Shown: positions 37,065-41,214 of the stretch, piece after piece
Layout: each line of letters starts with the position of its first letter
How positions within the stretch are numbered: the stretch's first letter is position 1
IMG/VR virus record: IMGVR_UViG_3300036766_000149
Span: 1 to 41,214 of that record
Direction: 5' to 3' (one strand)
DNA from: a virus
Length of the DNA: 41,214 nucleotides
Notes under the pieces: model-generated
The model's input: only the letters and a program-made list of their open reading frames with translations
Database searches by the model: none
Told to the model about the DNA's origin: nothing
Program-made: the position numbers and the translations under genes

Positions 37065-40000
37065 TCAAGAACCAAATTGCTTTTTAAGTAACTGATAGTA
37101 TTTATATTCTTCATTTGAAAAAGATTCTAGGATGGTTGTTGCCTCCTCTATTTTACCTTGCTTAATTAAGTCCTGCATTTTATTATATGTATCAAACATA
37201 GCCGCCTTACCAGAAAAGGTATCCGAAGATTTCAATGTAGTTTTCATTGATTTATATATCTTATATTCCTCATCAGTTAGTTCTTTTAACTTTGCATTTG
37301 CTTCATCTATTTTACCGTCACGAATTAACTTCTGTATTTCATCAAACTTTGGAGTGAAAGCGCTTCTAGTTTGTGCTGCTTCTATTCTTTTTGCATCCAA
37401 AGCATCATAGAACCTTGATGTTGATTCCTTATCTCCAGTTGAAAATTTAAGTGGTAACTCCAACGCTACAGACAGTGACTGATACAATGGTTTTTTCTGC
37501 TCTATTTGATTCATTATTTCCTTAATATAAGGATGATTTACTTGTAGGTTTACAAATTTTGCTATCTTTTTTGCTTTCTGTGCTGGAGTATCTGTATCCT
37601 TATAAATAGGATTACCAAAATAATCTTGATTAGCTAATACCTCAAAACCTATTTTCATTGGCATTGAAAATACTCCACCTATTTGTTGTGTTGCTGTAGA
37701 TACATCACCCTGAACACCAGCAATAACCCCGGATGCTATGTTACGAGCAAAGGATAGGAAACTTGGAAAGAAATCAACATATATAACTTCCCCATTTGCT
37801 CTTGGTATTCTTAAACTAAACTTTCTCCCTGATGGATTTTCCCACATGTACTGATCATTCTGTTGTTTGTTTATTGCGTTATATATACCATATAGAAGTA
37901 TCATACCGACAAGTAGTCTACGATTTCGTGATAGTCCCGGATCAATTTTACTTTTACCTCCCGTGCCTACATATTTTGCTACATCCCATCCAGCCTTACC
38001 AGTATTACTTAAAGCACCAATAATACTTTCACGGAATCTAGGTGCGAAAAAGATAGATGACAGAACATCACTAGTGAGTTTACCTCTAGCAAAGGCGTCA
38101 GTGTTTATACCAAAGTTATTTCTCACAACATCACCGGCTATCTTTTTTGCTTCTGCTTCGGATAAACCTTGTGCTATTCCTGACTTGGCAACATCTTCAA
38201 ATAACTGTGCTTGTAGTTGTGGCATCATTGAATCAAAAGTTTTTTCACCAAAGACTTTTTCTAGACTTGCACCAACAGCTTTTCTTAACTCACCAGATGT
38301 AACTAAATCCTTAACACTTTCTCTGCCAAAAGTACCCACACGGTCAGTAACATCTATACCCTGTGCAGCCATATCATCTAATGTTTGTTGATGTTCTGTA
38401 AACCATTTTATTGTCGCAGTGTTTGAATTAGCACGGACAAAAGCAGCCACTGCTTTATAGTTTCCAGCTGCTAATTCTTTATACAGTTGACCTATAGAAA
38501 AGAAGTTAACAGTTGTTCCTGGTACACCAGCAGAGAGGGCAACTTCTTGCATAACTCTTGATGTTCTACCAGCTTTTCTTGCAATTACATTTAATAGTCC
38601 GGCTTGGTTTGGATCTTCAAATATATTGTTAATAACATTAGCTAGATTAGGTGATGCTCTGTATGTTTTACCGCCAGTAAATTCTGTATTAAGAACAGTC
38701 CATTCTTTTGGTGCTTTGAATTCTGCTACCACTTTTCCTTGTTGTATCAGTGAATCTATTAAAGTTTTGTTGTTGATAGTCTTTTCAAGTTCACCTTTGT
38801 AGTAACCAGCAAGGTCAGATATTTTAGTGAATTTTGGTTTTAGTCCATATTCTTCTGCCACTTTGTAGTTTTCAAATACTCTTTCCTTTTCAAATGATGG
38901 TGAAACTTTTAATCGTAATGCCATATCTTCTGGTAGTGGTTTAACACCATTAACATAATCCATAGCCATTTCATCATTAACACCATGCTCTCGTAAGTAA
39001 TCCAAAATAGCCTCCTGTATTTTTGCTGGGGTTCCTTTATAAACTTGTGGTACATAGTTTTCTCGGTACTTAACATCAGCACCTTTTGCTATTGCCTCAT
39101 TTCGTAAGTTATCAAATATCTTTTTGATCTGTGCTTTCTGTGGAATATCCTCACCAGCCTGATACTTATCTATCAAGTCCATACTATCTCCAGGTATCTT
39201 TATACTTTGCGCTAGTTTATTAGCAGCTTCTGTTGCTTTTAACTTGTTAGCGTTCCAGTCACGAAGTATCTTCTGTGTTTCAGGATCAACAAATTTTAGT
39301 GGTGCAAGATTTCTTTTTGTTAAACCATAAATACTTGTTGGTACTGGTATAGGTGGTGATAAAGGAATCTTCTTTGCTGGTTGTCCCTTTGGTGGTAGAG
39401 CAGGTAACTCACTTGTTGGTCCGCGAGGAGGAGGTGGAGGTTGTATTGGTGGTTGTTGTGCAAGTCTAGCCTCTATTTTTTTAGTAGATAGTGGTATGCC
39501 CTCTGCACTTGTTTTTAGTTTAGGTGATGGTGGTATCGCTGATTCAACTCTTGGTGTAGTTTTATCTGTTATTCTAATCAATTCTCCTGTACCTCTAGTG
39601 ATTTGTTTATTTACTTCTGGTACTTCTTTAGAAAGCAAAGAAATCATATCTTGTCGTCCTTGTATTTCGCTTTTACCTAAACCATTGAGTGATACTATTT
39701 TTTTATTTGGATAATAAAATGCAGCGCGTCCGGTTGCAGCATATCTATCCACTAATTCTTTTGTGGAAAGTTTTTGTAATGAAGTTTTAGCAATAGCCGG
39801 TGCCTTAACCTTTGCCACCTTAACCTGTTGCTCTAATGCTTTAATTCTTGCCTCTGTATCTTTAAGTTTCTGAAACTCCTCTACAAATTGTTTTGGATCT
39901 TTAATACCAGCCTCTGCCATTCTATCCTCAATGAACCTAGAACGAGCAGGAGTTTTAACATCACCAAGTTCCAAAACATCACCCTCTCTACTGTAAAGAA

Positions 40001-40760
40001 GTCTATCGTTTGCTTTGTTTTGACTTAATGGGTTACTTGCTACTTGGTCCTTTAGTATTTCTATCTGTGTTTTTAACTGGTCTATCTCCGGACTTGTTTC
40101 AGGTGAAACAACACCTGTTTCTGCTGGTTGTATAAATTTAGGTGTAGTAGGTGTTTTTGGAACAGTAACTGCTGGAGGAGTAGTTTTTAGTTGTCTAAGA
40201 AATCCACCAACTCTTATCCCCGAATTAGATGGGGGAACAATTGCTGGTTCTGATAAGGCATTTTTTGCTAATCCCCTTGCTTTTGCTGTTTGTTGTACAG
40301 CATATTCTTCTGCTGCCGTAGCCTTTGCCGCTTTTGCTGCTTGTTGTTTTGCAAACTCTTTGGCTGCACCTCCAGCTCCTATTTTTTGAATTCCACTAGA
40401 TGCACCTATTGCAGCATTAGCCCAAATATCCATTACCTCTTTATCAATTTTACCTGTTACTGGATCAATAATAGGTTTCTTTAGGTTGGCTTGGTTTCTT
40501 GCAAGAAGTTCTTTGTATGGTGTTGTGTCCTCTCCAGTTAATTTTCCTGCTAAGACACGAATACCTGGAAACATCTGACTAGCGATTTCGCCTACACCTG
40601 TATTGTATATATTCTTAAAAGGTTCAGTAACAGCATTATAAGCCTTTCGTGCAAGACTTGTTGGTTGTGGGGTAGGTGCAATAGGAGTGGGAGTAACTGT
40701 TGGTCGTGACCTTGCAAGTAACCCTCTACTTTCTGTTTGTTGAGGATTTAATAGTCCCAT
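37065..40760 (-). CDS. Very large internal or ejected virion protein, 1231 aa
   Basis: The longest gene. The N-terminal 450 residues are Pro/Thr/Lys-rich with many low-complexity linkers (TPTPIAPTPQPT, QPPIQPPPPPRGP) and helices. Residues about 450-800 are helical and charged. The part about 730-1030 includes LSAGVPGTTVNFFSIGQLYK, LSSIFFAPRFRESIIGALSN and the hydrophobic LLVGMILLYGIYNAI, then YMWENPSGRKFSLRIP and FFPSFLSFARNI. This C-terminal pattern resembles the 'large polyvalent protein' associated domains of phage-ejected proteins (from memory). It probably enters the cell with the DNA. It starts 4 bases after the 342-aa gene. Confidence 0.7.
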   Translation of the reverse strand: MGLLNPQQTESRGLLARSRPTVTPTPIAPTPQPTSLARKAYNAVTEPFKNIYNTGVGEIASQMFPGIRVLAGKLTGEDTTPYKELLARNQANLKKPIIDPVTGKIDKEVMDIWANAAIGASSGIQKIGAGGAAKEFAKQQAAKAAKATAAEEYAVQQTAKARGLAKNALSEPAIVPPSNSGIRVGGFLRQLKTTPPAVTVPKTPTTPKFIQPAETGVVSPETSPEIDQLKTQIEILKDQVASNPLSQNKANDRLLYSREGDVLELGDVKTPARSRFIEDRMAEAGIKDPKQFVEEFQKLKDTEARIKALEQQVKVAKVKAPAIAKTSLQKLSTKELVDRYAATGRAAFYYPNKKIVSLNGLGKSEIQGRQDMISLLSKEVPEVNKQITRGTGELIRITDKTTPRVESAIPPSPKLKTSAEGIPLSTKKIEARLAQQPPIQPPPPPRGPTSELPALPPKGQPAKKIPLSPPIPVPTSIYGLTKRNLAPLKFVDPETQKILRDWNANKLKATEAANKLAQSIKIPGDSMDLIDKYQAGEDIPQKAQIKKIFDNLRNEAIAKGADVKYRENYVPQVYKGTPAKIQEAILDYLREHGVNDEMAMDYVNGVKPLPEDMALRLKVSPSFEKERVFENYKVAEEYGLKPKFTKISDLAGYYKGELEKTINNKTLIDSLIQQGKVVAEFKAPKEWTVLNTEFTGGKTYRASPNLANVINNIFEDPNQAGLLNVIARKAGRTSRVMQEVALSAGVPGTTVNFFSIGQLYKELAAGNYKAVAAFVRANSNTATIKWFTEHQQTLDDMAAQGIDVTDRVGTFGRESVKDLVTSGELRKAVGASLEKVFGEKTFDSMMPQLQAQLFEDVAKSGIAQGLSEAEAKKIAGDVVRNNFGINTDAFARGKLTSDVLSSIFFAPRFRESIIGALSNTGKAGWDVAKYVGTGGKSKIDPGLSRNRRLLVGMILLYGIYNAINKQQNDQYMWENPSGRKFSLRIPRANGEVIYVDFFPSFLSFARNIASGVIAGVQGDVSTATQQIGGVFSMPMKIGFEVLANQDYFGNPIYKDTDTPAQKAKKIAKFVNLQVNHPYIKEIMNQIEQKKPLYQSLSVALELPLKFSTGDKESTSRFYDALDAKRIEAAQTRSAFTPKFDEIQKLIRDGKIDEANAKLKELTDEEYKIYKSMKTTLKSSDTFSGKAAMFDTYNKMQDLIKQGKIEEATTILESFSNEEYKYYQLLKKQFGS

Positions 40761-40764
40761 AGTT

Positions 40765-41214
40765 TTATAGTGATCTAACTCCGGCTGCTTCTTTTTCTGC
40801 TGCTGTTAGTTTAGGCATCAGATAAGTAGGTAGAAAAGTATTTGCTGGATTAACATATCCCTTTGGTGGATATTTGGTTAAGAAATCTTTTTGTAATCCA
40901 CCAGCAGCTACCCATGCTTGATATAGTTGTAAATAAACATTTGGATCAACATAATGATCTGCTCCTCTTGATGCTTCAAGCGCTTGTGAATCTTCTGCTG
41001 CTGCTTGTGGTGAGTAAACTAAACCACCACTCCTGGTTGTACCCGGTGCTGTGGATGTTGTTGGGTTTGGTGGGACACTTGCTACTTTTATAGGTTTACC
41101 TGTCTTTGGATCGTAATCATATCGTACTTGTCCTGGACCAAGTTCAAATCCTTTATTTTTATCTTCTTGTGTTTTTAGTTTTGCTTGTTCGTAATCAAAT
41201 CGTGCTTTCGCTAT
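40765..41214 (-). CDS. Virion-module protein, C-terminal part (continues at 735-1)
   Basis: Right-end part of the 342-aa gene whose start is at 735. The codons at 41059-41214 repeat those at 1-156; the unique part is 40765-41058 (98 codons with stop). This part has SPQAAAEDSQALEASRGADH and ends with GYVNPANTFLPTYLMPKL and AAEKEAAGVRSL. Stop TAA 40767-40765. The frame matches exactly across the join. Confidence 0.85.
   Translation of the reverse strand: MAKARFDYEQAKLKTQEDKNKGFELGPGQVRYDYDPKTGKPIKVASVPPNPTTSTAPGTTRSGGLVYSPQAAAEDSQALEASRGADHYVDPNVYLQLYQAWVAAGGLQKDFLTKYPPKGYVNPANTFLPTYLMPKLTAAEKEAAGVRSL
41059..41214. repeat. Terminal direct repeat, right copy
   Basis: Second copy of bases 1-156, with one substitution (T at 41185). 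Removing it gives a 41,058-bp circle. Confidence 0.95.

Noticed and set aside
37832-38391. Plus-strand frames over the 1231-aa gene
   Set aside because: They are antisense shadows without start context; the minus-strand gene is continuous across the region.
1-41058. Recoded stop codons (UGA as Gly or Trp), as in some Patescibacteria and their phages
   Set aside because: UGA ends many genes in ATGA overlaps with the next start, and no gene needs UGA read-through to be complete.
1-41058. tRNA genes
   Set aside because: I looked for cloverleaf arms and T-arm motifs by eye in the gaps and found none; GTTCAAATCC near 82 lies in a coding region without partner arms.

Overview
The window is a complete phage genome, almost certainly one circular (or circularly permuted) molecule of 41,058 bp. 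The first 156 bases reappear at the right end (41059-41214) with one synonymous difference, and one gene reads in frame through the join. The genome looks A+T-rich, uses the standard stop codons and is densely packed, with many 4-base start/stop overlaps. I see no tRNA, CRISPR array, insertion sequence, integrase or DNA polymerase. A virulent life style that relies on the host polymerase is the simplest reading. The order of virion genes and the absence of any recognisable tape measure, sheath or major tail tube suggest a short-tailed (podovirus-like) particle. The best host hint is the lysis enzyme (34963-36021): a papain-like protease joined to a peptidoglycan-binding repeat of a style common in Patescibacteria (Parcubacteria). 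This is an inference from family memory, not a search.

Layout. (1) Late block, minus strand, from 17793 down to 1 and on through the join to 36204. In order of transcription it holds a probable small terminase with an overprinted ORF, a GroES-like protein, a zinc protein, a DNA methyltransferase, large terminase (GpA type), portal, scaffold, major capsid protein and a beta-helix protein. These are followed by decoration or fibre proteins (including a collagen-like one), a propeller-like protein, an adaptor-like protein, an HNH-AP2 endonuclease, a 342-aa protein, a 1231-aa probable internal or ejected protein, a holin and another HNH endonuclease. (2) A 698-base control region (17794-18491) with G-tracts, hairpins, a G-poor stretch and an (AT)12 run. 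(3) Early block, plus strand, 18492-22454: thirteen small, mostly acidic unknown proteins ending in a ribbon-helix-helix-like protein. (4) Replication block, minus strand, 26646 down to 22441: CHC2 zinc-finger protein, AAA-like ATPase, two tiny proteins, HNH, SF2 helicase and a PD-(D/E)XK nuclease. (5) Middle block, plus strand, 26744-36021: HTH protein, SSB-like protein, coiled-coil protein, HNH, Band 7/SPFH protein, small zinc proteins, RecB/Cas4-like nuclease, HNH, glycosyltransferase-methyltransferase fusion, GT32 glycosyltransferase and endolysin. A strong bidirectional terminator at 36063-36101 separates blocks 5 and 1.

Regulation. Almost no gene has a Shine-Dalgarno sequence; starts lie in A/T-rich contexts such as acatATG. 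Several genes instead have sigma70-like promoters whose -10 box ends 6-8 bases before the ATG, which predicts leaderless mRNAs. These are the HTH gene and the divergent CHC2 gene (26646/26744), the ribbon-helix-helix gene (22125) and four of the five HNH endonuclease genes; the fifth HNH gene has a promoter that would leave a leader of about 10 bases. Five free-standing HNH genes from at least three subtypes are spread over the genome. The most unusual elements are this leaderless architecture, a GroES-like protein that seems to lack the mobile loop, a CHC2 finger with no primase domain, a GT-methyltransferase-GT fusion in a genome with a Gly-X-Thr collagen-like fibre, and a shared RDEN module in three adjacent fibre proteins.
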